NCBI RefSeq assembly: GCF_042665595.1
Contig: NZ_JBHTCT010000012.1
Location: 248,001 to 312,000 of the forward strand
Source of the DNA: Bhargavaea changchunensis
GTDB lineage: Bacteria; Bacillota; Bacilli; Bacillales_A; Planococcaceae
DNA length: 64,000 nucleotides
Reading direction: 5' to 3'
Part shown: one piece after another, positions 1 to 9,173 of the stretch
Numbering within the stretch: position 1 is the stretch's first letter
Layout of the letters: every line of letters begins with the position of its first letter
Made by a program: the position numbers and the translations under genes
The notes under the pieces: generated by a model
What the model saw: the letters and a program-made list of their open reading frames with translations, nothing else
What the model was told of the DNA's origin: nothing
The model's database searches: none

Positions 1-42
1 ACCCCACCCTCTAAACCAAGTCCCCCATGATATCCCCAAACA

Positions 43-69
43 AAAAACGCCTCATAAAGAGGCGTTTTT
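43..69 (-). terminator. Rho-independent terminator after odhB
   Basis: A perfect 11-bp inverted repeat (AAAAACGCCTC and its complement) with a five-base loop lies 13 bases past the odhB stop. A and T runs on both sides make it usable in either direction. Confidence 0.85.
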
Positions 70-81
70 ATCATGATCCAA

Positions 82-1341
82 TCAGGAACCGAGGAGAAGG
101 TCTTCCGGGTTCTCGATCATTTCCTTGACAGTCTTCAGGAAGCCGACGGAGTCTTTGCCGTCGATGACACGGTGGTCATACGAAAGCGCAACATACATCA
201 TCGGGCGGATTTCCACGTTGTCGCCTACTGCGACAGGACGCTTCTGGATGGTGTGCATGCCGAGGATACCGACTTGCGTGCCGTTCAGGATCGGTGTGGA
301 GAAGAGCGATCCGAAGACGCCGCCGTTTGTGATCGTGAACGAGCCGCCGGAAAGATCGGACAGGGCAAGTTTCTTGTCACGTGCCTTAGTCGCGAGGTCC
401 GCGATGTCTTTCTCGATCTCTGCGAAGTTCTTGCGGTCTGCATCACGCACTACCGGTACGACAAGGCCTTCTTCGGTCGAAACCGCGATGCCCACGTCGA
501 AGTAGTTTTTAAGAAGAAGATCCGTTCCGTCGAGCTCGGAATTCACATACGGGTATTGCTTAAGTGCAGCGACCACAGCCTTCGTGAAGAAGGACATGAA
601 GCCGAGGCGCGCACCGAATTTCTTCTCGAATTCTTCTTTTTTGCGTTTGCGGAGTTCCATGACATTGGTCATGTCGATTTCGTTGAAAGTAGTCAGCATC
701 GCCGTGTTCTGGCGAACTTCCAGAAGACGTTTCGCGATGGTCTGGCGACGGCGCGACATTTTTTCGCGCGTTACGCGGCCGGATTCTTCATCCGAGGAAA
801 CAGCTGGTGCCGCAGGCTTGGCTGCCTGTTGCTGAGGCGCTTGCTTAGGCGCAGCGGCTGCAGCTTCCACATCCTGGACGCGGACGCGGCCCATCGGATC
901 GACTGGAGTGATCGAAGCGAGATCGATGCCTTTTTCGCGTGCAAGCTTGCGTGCAGCAGGGCTTGCGATTGTACGGTCAGAAGCGCCTGCTTCTTCAGTT
1001 GCTTCCGCAGCAGCTGCAGGAGCCGCCTGCTTTTCTTCCTTTTTCTCTTCCGGAGCCGGAGCTGCTTCCGCTGCCGGCTTTTCAGCAGGAGCTGCGGCTG
1101 CGCCGGAACCTTCGCCTACGATGGCGATGACCTGGCCAACTTCAACCGTGTCGCCTTCCTCGGCGAGCAGTTCCTGGACAACGCCCGCTTCTTCGGAAAT
1201 GACTTCAACGTTGACTTTGTCAGTCTCGAGTTCGACGATGAATTCGCCTTTGTCGACTGTGTCGCCAGGCTGTTTCAGCCATTGTGCGACCGTACCTTCC
1301 GTGATGGATTCTGCAAGTTCTGGAACTTTGATTTCTGCCAC
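82..1341 (-). CDS. odhB: Dihydrolipoyllysine succinyltransferase, E2 of 2-oxoglutarate dehydrogenase
   Basis: E2 core subunit of the 2-oxoglutarate dehydrogenase complex of the TCA cycle in the cytoplasm; it passes the succinyl group from lipoyl-lysine to CoA. From a GTG start the protein has 419 residues, normal for the family. It shows a lipoyl domain with the modified Lys near residue 42 (ETDKVNVE), an Ala/Pro/Glu-rich hinge, a peripheral-subunit-binding domain at about 125-160, and the acyltransferase domain with catalytic His in SYDHRVIDG near residue 390. GTG is chosen over an upstream TTG because AAGGAGG sits just before it. The start lies 30 bases after the odhA stop, so both genes should share one transcript. 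No E3 gene follows in the window. Confidence 0.97.
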   Translation of the reverse strand: MAEIKVPELAESITEGTVAQWLKQPGDTVDKGEFIVELETDKVNVEVISEEAGVVQELLAEEGDTVEVGQVIAIVGEGSGAAAAPAEKPAAEAAPAPEEKKEEKQAAPAAAAEATEEAGASDRTIASPAARKLAREKGIDLASITPVDPMGRVRVQDVEAAAAAPKQAPQQQAAKPAAPAVSSDEESGRVTREKMSRRRQTIAKRLLEVRQNTAMLTTFNEIDMTNVMELRKRKKEEFEKKFGARLGFMSFFTKAVVAALKQYPYVNSELDGTDLLLKNYFDVGIAVSTEEGLVVPVVRDADRKNFAEIEKDIADLATKARDKKLALSDLSGGSFTITNGGVFGSLFSTPILNGTQVGILGMHTIQKRPVAVGDNVEIRPMMYVALSYDHRVIDGKDSVGFLKTVKEMIENPEDLLLGS

Positions 1342-1371
1342 CGTGGATTCCTCCTTATGATCAGGCAAATC

Positions 1372-4188
1372 TTAGGATTTGCTCAGTGCTTCATTGATGA
1401 TGCGGTCTTGTTCAATCTTATGGGACTTGCCGTCGCCTTCCGACGGGCTCGAGCGGCGGATCCGGCCGCAATAGCGCACCGGCTTCTCTCCTGCAAGTTC
1501 CCGTACAAGCGGTTCTGCAAACGACCAGGAGCCCATATTCTTCGGCTCTTCCTGTACCCACATGAATTCTTTCACGTTCGGGAAGCGCTCGATGATCTCT
1601 GCGATGCGGTCAGAAGGGAACGGATAAAGCTGCTCGACACGGATAACATGAAGCCACTCGTAGCCTTCGCCATCTTTGATCTGTTCCGCGAGGTCAATCG
1701 CCATTTTGCCGCTGGCAAATGCGATTCGCTCAACCTTCTCAGGATCTTTCCCGAGACCTGGCTGCTCGATGACAGTCTGGAACTTGCCGGACGTCAAATC
1801 TTCGACATCTGCACCTACGAGAGGATGGCGCAGCAAAGACTTCGGCGACATCATGACGAGCGGACGGCTATATTCTTCACCCAGATGCTCTGCCTGGCGG
1901 CGGAGAATATGGAAGTAGTTCGCTGCGCTCGAAAGATTTGCGACTGTCCAGTTGTTTTCACCGGCAAGCTGAAGGAAACGCTCAAGGCGCGCACTGGAGT
2001 GCTCCGGTCCTTGGCCTTCGTAACCGTGTGGAAGAAGCATGACAAGTCCTGAAGTCTGGCCCCACTTCGAAGCGCTCGAGGAGATGAACTGATCAAACAT
2101 CATCTGGGCCATGTTGGCGAAGTCGCCGTACTGGGCTTCCCAGAGAACAAGTGCGTTTTTGTTCTCGAGCGTATAGCCGAACTCATAAGCCACGATCGAT
2201 GCTTCGCTAAGCGGGCTGTTATAGACCGCAAAAGATGCGTTGGCATCACTGATGTGGTGAAGCGGAACAAGTTCCTTGCCATCCTTCTCATCGTGAAGAA
2301 CGACGTGGCGATGGGCGAATGTCCCACGCTGGGAATCCTGTCCGGTCAGGCGGATCGGATGGCCATCCTGAAGAATCGAACCGAATGCAAGTGTCTCGGC
2401 GTGTGCCCAGTCGATCTTGCCCTTGCCGTTGAATGGTTCTTCCCGTCGCTTCAGAATGCGGGAAAGCTTTTTAAAGACATTGAAGTCTTCCGGATAGTTC
2501 AGAAGCTCTTCGTTCATCTTGCGGAGACGGTCTTCGGACACACCTGTCTCAACGCCCGGATAGCCGTTCATGATAGCTTCCGGTGTGCTGTTGTCCATTG
2601 TCTCTTTCTTGGACGTCTCCTTTACCCTGTCATAGGATTCCTGGAGCAGCGTGAACGTGTCTTCATCTAATTTTTCAACTTCTTCCGGCTTGACGATGCC
2701 CTTGTCAGACAGTTCTTTGCCATACAGCTCACGGACTGTCGGGTGCTGATGTACTTTGTGATACATCATCGGGTTGGTCACCAGCGGCTCATCCATCTCG
2801 TTATGTCCATAGCGGCGATAACCGACGAGGTCGATCAAGATGTCCTTGCCGAACTGGTTGCGGTATTCAAATGCAAACCGCGCGATGGCAATGACCATTT
2901 CCGGATCGTCCGCATTAACATGAATGACCGGTACCTCGTAGCCTTTGGCCGGGTCGGAGGCATATCGGGTCGAGCGGGAATCAAAGAATTCAGTCGTGAA
3001 GCCGATCCGGTTGTTTGCGATGACATGGACCGAACCGCCCGTCTTGTATCCGTTAGTGCGGCTGTAGTTCATGGTTTCCATATTGATACCCTGTCCGGCG
3101 AATGCGGCGTCCCCGTGAACGAGAACGGCCAATGCGTCTTTCTCATTCAGTTCCGGAATGCCAGGCTGGCCGGTTTCTTCTTGAGCCGCCCGAGTCTGGC
3201 CGGTAATGACCGGGTTGACGACTTCAAGGTGTGACGGGTTATATGCCAGTTTGACTTTAAGTCCGTCAGGAGCCGTGTAAGTGGCGCCCATGTGATACTT
3301 CACATCGCCGAACCAGCCATGCGTCAATTCAAGGGAGCCGTCCTCAGGAATGAAAGGCTCATCGTCGAGGCCCGCGAATTGGGCAAGCATCACTTCATAT
3401 GGCTTATTGAGCACATGAGTGAGGACGTTCAGACGGCCACGGTGAGCCATGCCGATCAGAACTTCCTTCATCTTCTCCCCGTTCGCGTTGCGGACGAGCT
3501 CATCGATGAGGACAACAAGAGAATCGAGGCCTTCGATGGAAAAACGCTTCGCGCCTACAAATGTGCGGTGGATAAACTTCTCGAAGCCTTCCACTTTCGT
3601 CAGGCGGTCAAGCAATTCCCGGCGCTCATTGTCATCCAGTCCCGGACGCACCTTGCCCGATTCGATGTAGGATCGCAGCCATTTGCGCTCTTCCGGGTCG
3701 ATGACCTGTGTAAACTCATAGGCCGCCTTGCCTGTGTAAATACGCGTCAGATGATTGATTGCCTCGAGGCCGTTCGATACGCCTTCCGGAACCTGCTCAT
3801 GGAAGAAAATCGAAGCCGGCATCGATACGAGGTCCGCTTCTGTAAGTCCGTACGCAGAAGGAACAATGCGGGAATTATCGAGTTCTCGGTCCTTCAGCGG
3901 GAAGATGTTCGCAGCAAGATGGCCGTTCTGGCGGATGGAATCCGCAAGCTGGGCCGCCGCAACGATTTTTCCAAACTGTGCCGGAGATGCGCCTGCTGCC
4001 GCTTCAGCGGTGCCGGCACCGGTTTCCGACAATACAGGTGCACCAAAACTCCTGAAAAGTTCCGCCAGATCTGGATCAACCTGGTCCGGATCATTCTGGA
4101 ACAGTTCATACTGCTCCATCACATACCCCAGGTTCGGCCCGGAGAAGGAACCCCAAGGTGAACCGGGAGCAGCAAAATTGTTTGACAT
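1372..4188 (-). CDS. odhA: 2-oxoglutarate dehydrogenase E1 component
   Basis: Thiamine-diphosphate-dependent E1 subunit that decarboxylates 2-oxoglutarate and succinylates the lipoyl group of OdhB. The 938-residue protein begins MSNNFAAPGS and has the family landmarks: GMAHRGRLNVL near residue 246, the cofactor-binding HGDAAFAGQGIN near 358, and the conserved LLPHGYEGQGPEHSSARLER block in the C-terminal half. The ATG is preceded by GGAGGG; an in-frame GTG five codons upstream has no ribosome site. It is the first gene of a two-gene operon with odhB. The 250 bases upstream hold TATAAT but no convincing -35 box. Confidence 0.97.
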   Translation of the reverse strand: MSNNFAAPGSPWGSFSGPNLGYVMEQYELFQNDPDQVDPDLAELFRSFGAPVLSETGAGTAEAAAGASPAQFGKIVAAAQLADSIRQNGHLAANIFPLKDRELDNSRIVPSAYGLTEADLVSMPASIFFHEQVPEGVSNGLEAINHLTRIYTGKAAYEFTQVIDPEERKWLRSYIESGKVRPGLDDNERRELLDRLTKVEGFEKFIHRTFVGAKRFSIEGLDSLVVLIDELVRNANGEKMKEVLIGMAHRGRLNVLTHVLNKPYEVMLAQFAGLDDEPFIPEDGSLELTHGWFGDVKYHMGATYTAPDGLKVKLAYNPSHLEVVNPVITGQTRAAQEETGQPGIPELNEKDALAVLVHGDAAFAGQGINMETMNYSRTNGYKTGGSVHVIANNRIGFTTEFFDSRSTRYASDPAKGYEVPVIHVNADDPEMVIAIARFAFEYRNQFGKDILIDLVGYRRYGHNEMDEPLVTNPMMYHKVHQHPTVRELYGKELSDKGIVKPEEVEKLDEDTFTLLQESYDRVKETSKKETMDNSTPEAIMNGYPGVETGVSEDRLRKMNEELLNYPEDFNVFKKLSRILKRREEPFNGKGKIDWAHAETLAFGSILQDGHPIRLTGQDSQRGTFAHRHVVLHDEKDGKELVPLHHISDANASFAVYNSPLSEASIVAYEFGYTLENKNALVLWEAQYGDFANMAQMMFDQFISSSASKWGQTSGLVMLLPHGYEGQGPEHSSARLERFLQLAGENNWTVANLSSAANYFHILRRQAEHLGEEYSRPLVMMSPKSLLRHPLVGADVEDLTSGKFQTVIEQPGLGKDPEKVERIAFASGKMAIDLAEQIKDGEGYEWLHVIRVEQLYPFPSDRIAEIIERFPNVKEFMWVQEEPKNMGSWSFAEPLVRELAGEKPVRYCGRIRRSSPSEGDGKSHKIEQDRIINEALSKS

Positions 4189-4358
4189 GTAGATACCCTC
4201 CACTTTTTACGCTGGCATCGTCTATTTCTATTATAATGGTCCGCATCAATTTTAGCATGCCGTTCATAACACTGAAAGCAAACGGCATCTAAGGCGACGC
4301 CTGCGTTTTTGTCCAACCTAATCTTACTACTGTAACGACAAAATACAATCTTTTTTTA

Positions 4359-4399
4359 CAAAAAAACAAGGCATGTCCGTTGTAAGCGGATACATGCCT
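4359..4399 (-). terminator. Terminator after murG
   Basis: An AGGCATGT/ACATGCCT stem (inner part CCG/CGG) is followed on the minus strand by TGTTTTTTT, 45 bases past the murG stop. Confidence 0.8.
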
Positions 4400-4444
4400 G
4401 TAGAATACCGATTGCCTGGTGAGTTTAAACATTTTCCGCCGGAT

Positions 4445-5530
4445 TCAACCGTTTTTTCCGGAGTGTGAAACAATGAGAGACGCCATCTCCCCTGGTGTTT
4501 TCGGCGGCTCGGCCTGTTCCATTCTGAGGAGGATTTCCTGAGAGCGTTCCTGAAGTGTCCGGACAGATTCAAGGAACGTTTGGCGGCCGACCTCCTCTTC
4601 CTGCAGAACAAGGGCAAAGCCGGCTTTGTCAAACAGCCTCGCGTTCAGAATCTGGTCTCCCCTGCTTTTTTCCGCCGAGAGAGGTATAAGAAGCATCGGA
4701 AGGCGCAATGCAAGAAATTCGAAGATGGAGTTCGAACCCGCTCGGGACACGACGTAATCCGCAGCTTTCAGCAAATGTCTCAGCTCATCCGTGACATATT
4801 CAAATTGCGAATAGCCTTCCATCTGTTCCAGTGCTGTGTCAAGATGCCCCTTGCCGCACAAATGGATGATATCCATTGTTTTCATGAGTTCCGGCAAACT
4901 TGAGCGGACCGCTTCATTCAGGACCGCCGATCCCTGGCTGCCGCCCATGACGAGAAGGACCGGCTTCCGTCCCGATAAGCCGGCGATGCGGAGCCCTTCG
5001 CCTTTGGAACCTTTGAACAGTTCCTGACGGATGACCGGTCCCGTACAGGTCGCTTCCGCTTTCCGGACATGCGGCACTGTTTCCGGGAAGACCGTGAACA
5101 CATGATCGGCAAACGGCATCGCCAGCTTGTTGGCAAGTCCGGGTGTGACGTCTGATTCATGGATGACTACCGGGACCCCCGCCATACGTCCGGCCAGGAT
5201 AACCGGCACCGAGACGAATCCTCCTTTGGAGAAGATCAGCGACGGCTTCAGCTTCCGGATGATCTTATAGGCCTGCAGCACACCCGCTCCGACCTTAAAC
5301 GGATCGGAGAAGTTCTTCATCGAGAAGTACCGCCGCAACTTTCCGCTGGAGATTTCATAATAAGGGACTGACGGAAATGATTCAGTGATCAGATTTTTTT
5401 CTATTCCGTCGCGGGACCCGATATAATGGACATCGTAGCCTTGTTCAGCCAGCGACGGGATGATTGCCTGATTCAAAGAGACGTGCCCGGCCGTACCGCC
5501 TCCTGTGAGGATGATGTTCGGTCGTGTCAT
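4445..5530 (-). CDS. murG: UDP-GlcNAc:lipid I N-acetylglucosaminyltransferase MurG
   Basis: Membrane-associated glycosyltransferase that adds GlcNAc to lipid I to make lipid II for peptidoglycan. The 361-residue protein has the two-domain GT28 layout: a glycine-rich GGGTAGHV loop at residues 10-17, HESDVTPGLANK near 123, MGGSQGS near 195 and the UDP-GlcNAc-binding RAGSNSIFEFLAL near 263. GAGGGAA precedes the ATG. It stands alone, not in a division and cell wall cluster, and is divergent from the MATE gene; some Bacillales also keep murG away from that cluster. Family assignment is secure. Confidence 0.95.
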   Translation of the reverse strand: MTRPNIILTGGGTAGHVSLNQAIIPSLAEQGYDVHYIGSRDGIEKNLITESFPSVPYYEISSGKLRRYFSMKNFSDPFKVGAGVLQAYKIIRKLKPSLIFSKGGFVSVPVILAGRMAGVPVVIHESDVTPGLANKLAMPFADHVFTVFPETVPHVRKAEATCTGPVIRQELFKGSKGEGLRIAGLSGRKPVLLVMGGSQGSAVLNEAVRSSLPELMKTMDIIHLCGKGHLDTALEQMEGYSQFEYVTDELRHLLKAADYVVSRAGSNSIFEFLALRLPMLLIPLSAEKSRGDQILNARLFDKAGFALVLQEEEVGRQTFLESVRTLQERSQEILLRMEQAEPPKTPGEMASLIVSHSGKNG

Positions 5531-5629
5531 ACTATTCCCTCAATTCATTTACAATGTTTCATACATATGAACGCATTATCCATTCTAACACAGCAGAATG
5601 CAAGTACTTACAGACTGGAGGTATACAGG

Positions 5630-6991
5630 ATGGAAACACGCAGGCCGCTCCGTCTGAAAGCGGGGACCATGTCGAAAGTCGTCGGCCCGATCCTCGTCAC
5701 TCAGGTGGCGATGTACCTCATGACATTCTTCGATATCCTCATGACCGGACGTTATGACTCCGGACACCTGGCAGGCGTGACTATCGGATCTTCCTTCTGG
5801 AATCCGGTCTATACGGGGCTGGCAGGAATTCTTTTATCCGTTACACCCATTGTCGCCCAGGCGATCGGTGCCGGACGCAAGGAAGAGACACGCCCGACTG
5901 TACAGCAAGGACTGTATATAAGCATTGCCCTGTCTGCAGCAGTGTTTATTTTGCTGCAGATTGCCATACGCTTCGGACTTGGCCAAATGCCGCTTGAGGA
6001 GCAGGTGCGCCAGGTGTCTGCCGGATACCTGACGGCGATGAGCGCCGGGCTGCTGCCGCTGTTCGCCTATACGGTCATCCGCTCCTTTATTGATGCTCTC
6101 GGGGCCACAAGGGTCACAATGTTCATCACCCTTCTCTCCGCCCCCGTCAACATCCTTCTGAACTGGCTGTTCATCTTTGGCAAGGCCGGCTTCCCTGAAC
6201 TCGGCGGTGTGGGAGCCGGTGTCGCCTCCGCCATCACTTACTGGATCATCCTGGCGATCGCGATCTTTGTTACCCATACGAAGCGGCCTTTCCAGCCGTA
6301 CCGGCTATTCCGCGGATGGGAACGCATCTCCCTTCCCCGCTGGAAGGAAATCATCGTCCTCGGTGTTCCGATCGGCATCTCGATCTTCACTGAGACAAGC
6401 ATCTTTGCGGTTGTCACACTCTTTATGAGCGGCTACTCGACTGAAACCATTTCCGCGCACCAGATCGCGCTCAACTTCACTTCACTTCTTTACATGATTC
6501 CGCTCAGCCTCTCGATGGGTGCGACCATACTCGTCGGCCACGAAGCCGGTGCCGGCAGGTGGAAAGAGGCGAAAGAATACAGCTGGCTCGGTGTCGGATT
6601 GGCAATCGTGTTCAGCCTGATTTCCATCTTCATTCTCGTCACATTCCGTGACGGAATCGCCTCCCTGTATACACAGGACGAGGCCATCGTCCGGCTTGCC
6701 GTCCAGTTCTTCGTCTTTGCGGCATTTTTCCAGCTGTCGGACGCCGTACAGGCCCCGGTTCAGGGCGCCTTGCGCGGCTACAAGGATGTGAACGTCACCT
6801 TTATCATGGCGATCATCTCGTACTGGGTCATCGGCCTTCCGGTCGGCTATATGATCGCGAACAACACGGACCTGGGACCGTTCGGCTACTGGATCGGACT
6901 GATCACCGGTTTGACAGCAGGAGCGATTACTCTGTCCATCCGTCTTCTGCTCATCCAGAAAAAGAAAGCCGATCTCCGGACTACCCGATGA
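5630..6991 (+). CDS. MATE family multidrug efflux transporter
   Basis: Inner-membrane cation-coupled exporter of the MATE (NorM/DinF) family, 453 residues with about 12 predicted membrane segments. Diagnostic features are the N-terminal VGPILVTQVAMYLM helix, FFDILMTGR near residue 37, the internal duplication, and SLSMGATILVGHEAGAGR near 300. ATG 5630 is chosen because TGGAGGT lies just upstream; the frame is open further upstream but has no ribosome site and would run into the divergent murG promoter region. Substrates cannot be told from sequence. A hairpin terminator follows directly. Confidence 0.93.
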   Translation: METRRPLRLKAGTMSKVVGPILVTQVAMYLMTFFDILMTGRYDSGHLAGVTIGSSFWNPVYTGLAGILLSVTPIVAQAIGAGRKEETRPTVQQGLYISIALSAAVFILLQIAIRFGLGQMPLEEQVRQVSAGYLTAMSAGLLPLFAYTVIRSFIDALGATRVTMFITLLSAPVNILLNWLFIFGKAGFPELGGVGAGVASAITYWIILAIAIFVTHTKRPFQPYRLFRGWERISLPRWKEIIVLGVPIGISIFTETSIFAVVTLFMSGYSTETISAHQIALNFTSLLYMIPLSLSMGATILVGHEAGAGRWKEAKEYSWLGVGLAIVFSLISIFILVTFRDGIASLYTQDEAIVRLAVQFFVFAAFFQLSDAVQAPVQGALRGYKDVNVTFIMAIISYWVIGLPVGYMIANNTDLGPFGYWIGLITGLTAGAITLSIRLLLIQKKKADLRTTR

Positions 6992-7005
6992 GCCGCATAG
7001 AAGAG

Positions 7006-7034
7006 CCCCGTTGCCAACACTGCAACGGGGTTTT
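7006..7034 (+). terminator. Terminator after MATE gene
   Basis: A 9-bp stem CCCCGTTGC/GCAACGGGG with a 7-base loop and TTTT lies 15 bases after the MATE stop codon. Confidence 0.85.
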
Positions 7035-7047
7035 CGTGTTGCCCTTC

Positions 7048-8136
7048 TCACTCGAGGATGCCTGTCCGCTCGATTTTCAATTCGACGCTCGCATCGATCT
7101 CTAGTGAAGGATAGGTTTCACTCCACTTCGCTTTTTCCCAGAGATCGTGATGGAACGCCCGTACCCTGCGCCCGATTCCGATCGCGTCACTTTCCGCCTC
7201 CTGAAGTTTGCCGATCAGCTTGTTGACATCTTCTTCAACAAGTTTGCCAAGTTCCTTGCCCAGCCGGTCCATCTGCTTTTGATTTTTATAGACGGCACCA
7301 TGTGCAAATTCTTCGACTTCCGCTTTGATGCGCATCTCGATATCCACATGTTCCCCTTTGATTTTGATCTTCTGCTTATTGGAGATGATCTCGATCTGGA
7401 TGGGCGTCTTTTCCCCCTCCACTTCCACATCATAATTCAGCCTGAGAATGGTGCCCGTCTCCTTCTTCAGCATGGCGAGTAATCGGCCTTCGTCGAGACT
7501 CAGAACTTCTCCCGTGTACTCCATGCCGCTGAACAGCCCGGTACCCGCAAGCTCCGGTTCTCCGGTCTGTTCCTCGATTTTAAGTACGGGAAGTGACAAG
7601 TCCATCCCATCATCAAAAAGAATCGTGCAGACCTGCTGGAGATCATACATGGTGGAAAGGGAATACTTGTGGAACGTATCGATCTTTTTTCCGAACGTTT
7701 CGGATTCGTTCTTTGGCGCGCCGGATGATCCCGGATTATCGAAGTATTGTTTCATGTCTCCCTGTGCGATTGCCATATGCCCGGTTACCCGGTTCCTGGG
7801 AACGCGGAAAAAGGAATCCATGAAATCGTAGATCCTGTGCTTTGCCGCCTCCTCTGATATTAAGAATACCTGAAGATAGCTGAGGTCAAGCACTTCATCG
7901 GAGCGCTCATTGGCCGTGTTCCTCGCTTCTGAGTAGGTACGCCCTTTCGACTCGAGTGACTGTGGTACTGGCTGGCTGTCCAGCAGCTCAGGAAAGCCGT
8001 AATAGACGGTCACTTCATCCTTGTTTCCGTCGATTCCCGCCATAGTCACAACCTGAATATCCCTGAAGACAAGCTCATCCCAGCATCCTGAAAGCAGCAG
8101 CACGGCTGGCAGCACCCAAAACATCAAACGCTTCAT
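7048..8136 (-). CDS. Spore germination lipoprotein, Ger(x)C family
   Basis: Third gene of a GerA-type germinant receptor operon; family members are lipid-anchored on the outer face of the spore inner membrane. The 362-residue protein begins with a signal peptide and lipobox (LLLSGCW, Cys about residue 18), followed by the GerC N-terminal domain (FRDIQVVTMAGID) and a C-terminal domain with IGKLQEAESDAIGIGRRVR. Its ATG overlaps the previous stop by 4 bp (ATGA), so it is translationally coupled to the GerB-type gene. The germinant cannot be predicted. Confidence 0.93.
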   Translation of the reverse strand: MKRLMFWVLPAVLLLSGCWDELVFRDIQVVTMAGIDGNKDEVTVYYGFPELLDSQPVPQSLESKGRTYSEARNTANERSDEVLDLSYLQVFLISEEAAKHRIYDFMDSFFRVPRNRVTGHMAIAQGDMKQYFDNPGSSGAPKNESETFGKKIDTFHKYSLSTMYDLQQVCTILFDDGMDLSLPVLKIEEQTGEPELAGTGLFSGMEYTGEVLSLDEGRLLAMLKKETGTILRLNYDVEVEGEKTPIQIEIISNKQKIKIKGEHVDIEMRIKAEVEEFAHGAVYKNQKQMDRLGKELGKLVEEDVNKLIGKLQEAESDAIGIGRRVRAFHHDLWEKAKWSETYPSLEIDASVELKIERTGILE

Positions 8137-9173
8137 CCGCTTGCCCCCTCCCCGGTTCTTTTCCGCCTCCTCATTTGATTGGATATGATGATAAACGCCG
8201 GAATTGCCATGGCAAACACAGTATGAAGATATGGGATTAAAATGGCATTCATCTCAACGGCGCTTTTCGTCGCCATGGTATTCGTGATAAATATGAAAAT
8301 GACGGCCATCCAGACGGCATGCTTCTTGTAATTGGCAATCCCCATCAGCGTAAGGAGACGGACGACCGCAAATGCATATATGCACACCGTGACAATCGAC
8401 CATGCCAGCCAGATATAAATGAAAAAGAGATCAAGCCGTTCGACAAATGTGACCTCCTGTGATTTCAGCAGATACATGATCGGGTCCGGGAACAGGTCGA
8501 ATTCTTTCAGGGAAAAGTAGGCAAGCGGAAAAATCAGCATATACATGAAAAAGGCTAACCAGATGGAACTGTAGATTGCCAAATTGCGAAAACTCACCTT
8601 TTCCGGCAACAGGAGCCTGAAGAGCAGATACAACTCGATCCCGACAAAAGGCAGCTGCGCAGGCTGGAGCGCCTTTTGCAGTTCGGAAAGTGAAAGATGC
8701 GCGACTGGCAGCAGGTTGGTCCAGATCAGATCATTGACCGCCAAAGAAACAAACAAGACAAAAATCAGAATCAGGGGGATGAGAATGACCCCCAGATTGA
8801 TGGCTGTGGTCGGTTTACTGAGAACAACTGCCAAAAGCACCGACGTCATCAGTGCGATGACCAAAAGCATGGGCGTTTCAGGGAAAGCCCACACATTAAG
8901 CGTATATACAGTCTTGCCGATGAGACTCGAACAAATAAAATACCAGTACAGGCCATAAAGCACACATACAGGCTTTGACCAGATAAAACGATCGATAAAC
9001 CGTTCAAACAGCCAAAGATGCAGGGGGAAAAGCAGTCCCAGGCACAAAAATACCAGCCAGGCATCGCTGCCGGCCACCCTGATCAGAGGAGCCTGGAAAG
9101 AAATGAACACCGTGCCGGTCTGTACTATGAACAGCATGAGAAACAACTGCGTTTGCGTAATCCGGATTTTCAT
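8133..9173 (-). CDS. GerAB/ArcD/ProY family spore germination permease
   Basis: Second gene of the germination operon: a 346-residue integral membrane protein of the amino acid-polyamine-organocation superfamily with about ten hydrophobic helices (starts MKIRITQTQLFLML; WLVFLCLGLLFPLHLWLF follows). In characterised receptors the B subunit binds the germinant. The ATG at 9173 sits in a TGATG overlap with the upstream stop; a GTG three bases earlier is an alternative start. The four-base overlap downstream couples it to the GerC-type lipoprotein. Confidence 0.93.
   Translation of the reverse strand: MKIRITQTQLFLMLFIVQTGTVFISFQAPLIRVAGSDAWLVFLCLGLLFPLHLWLFERFIDRFIWSKPVCVLYGLYWYFICSSLIGKTVYTLNVWAFPETPMLLVIALMTSVLLAVVLSKPTTAINLGVILIPLILIFVLFVSLAVNDLIWTNLLPVAHLSLSELQKALQPAQLPFVGIELYLLFRLLLPEKVSFRNLAIYSSIWLAFFMYMLIFPLAYFSLKEFDLFPDPIMYLLKSQEVTFVERLDLFFIYIWLAWSIVTVCIYAFAVVRLLTLMGIANYKKHAVWMAVIFIFITNTMATKSAVEMNAILIPYLHTVFAMAIPAFIIISNQMRRRKRTGEGASG

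Noticed and set aside
73..2052. 659-codon plus-strand frame opposite odhB and odhA
   Set aside because: It is the antisense shadow of two certain genes, is rich in Cys, Arg and Phe, and has no ribosome site or family match.
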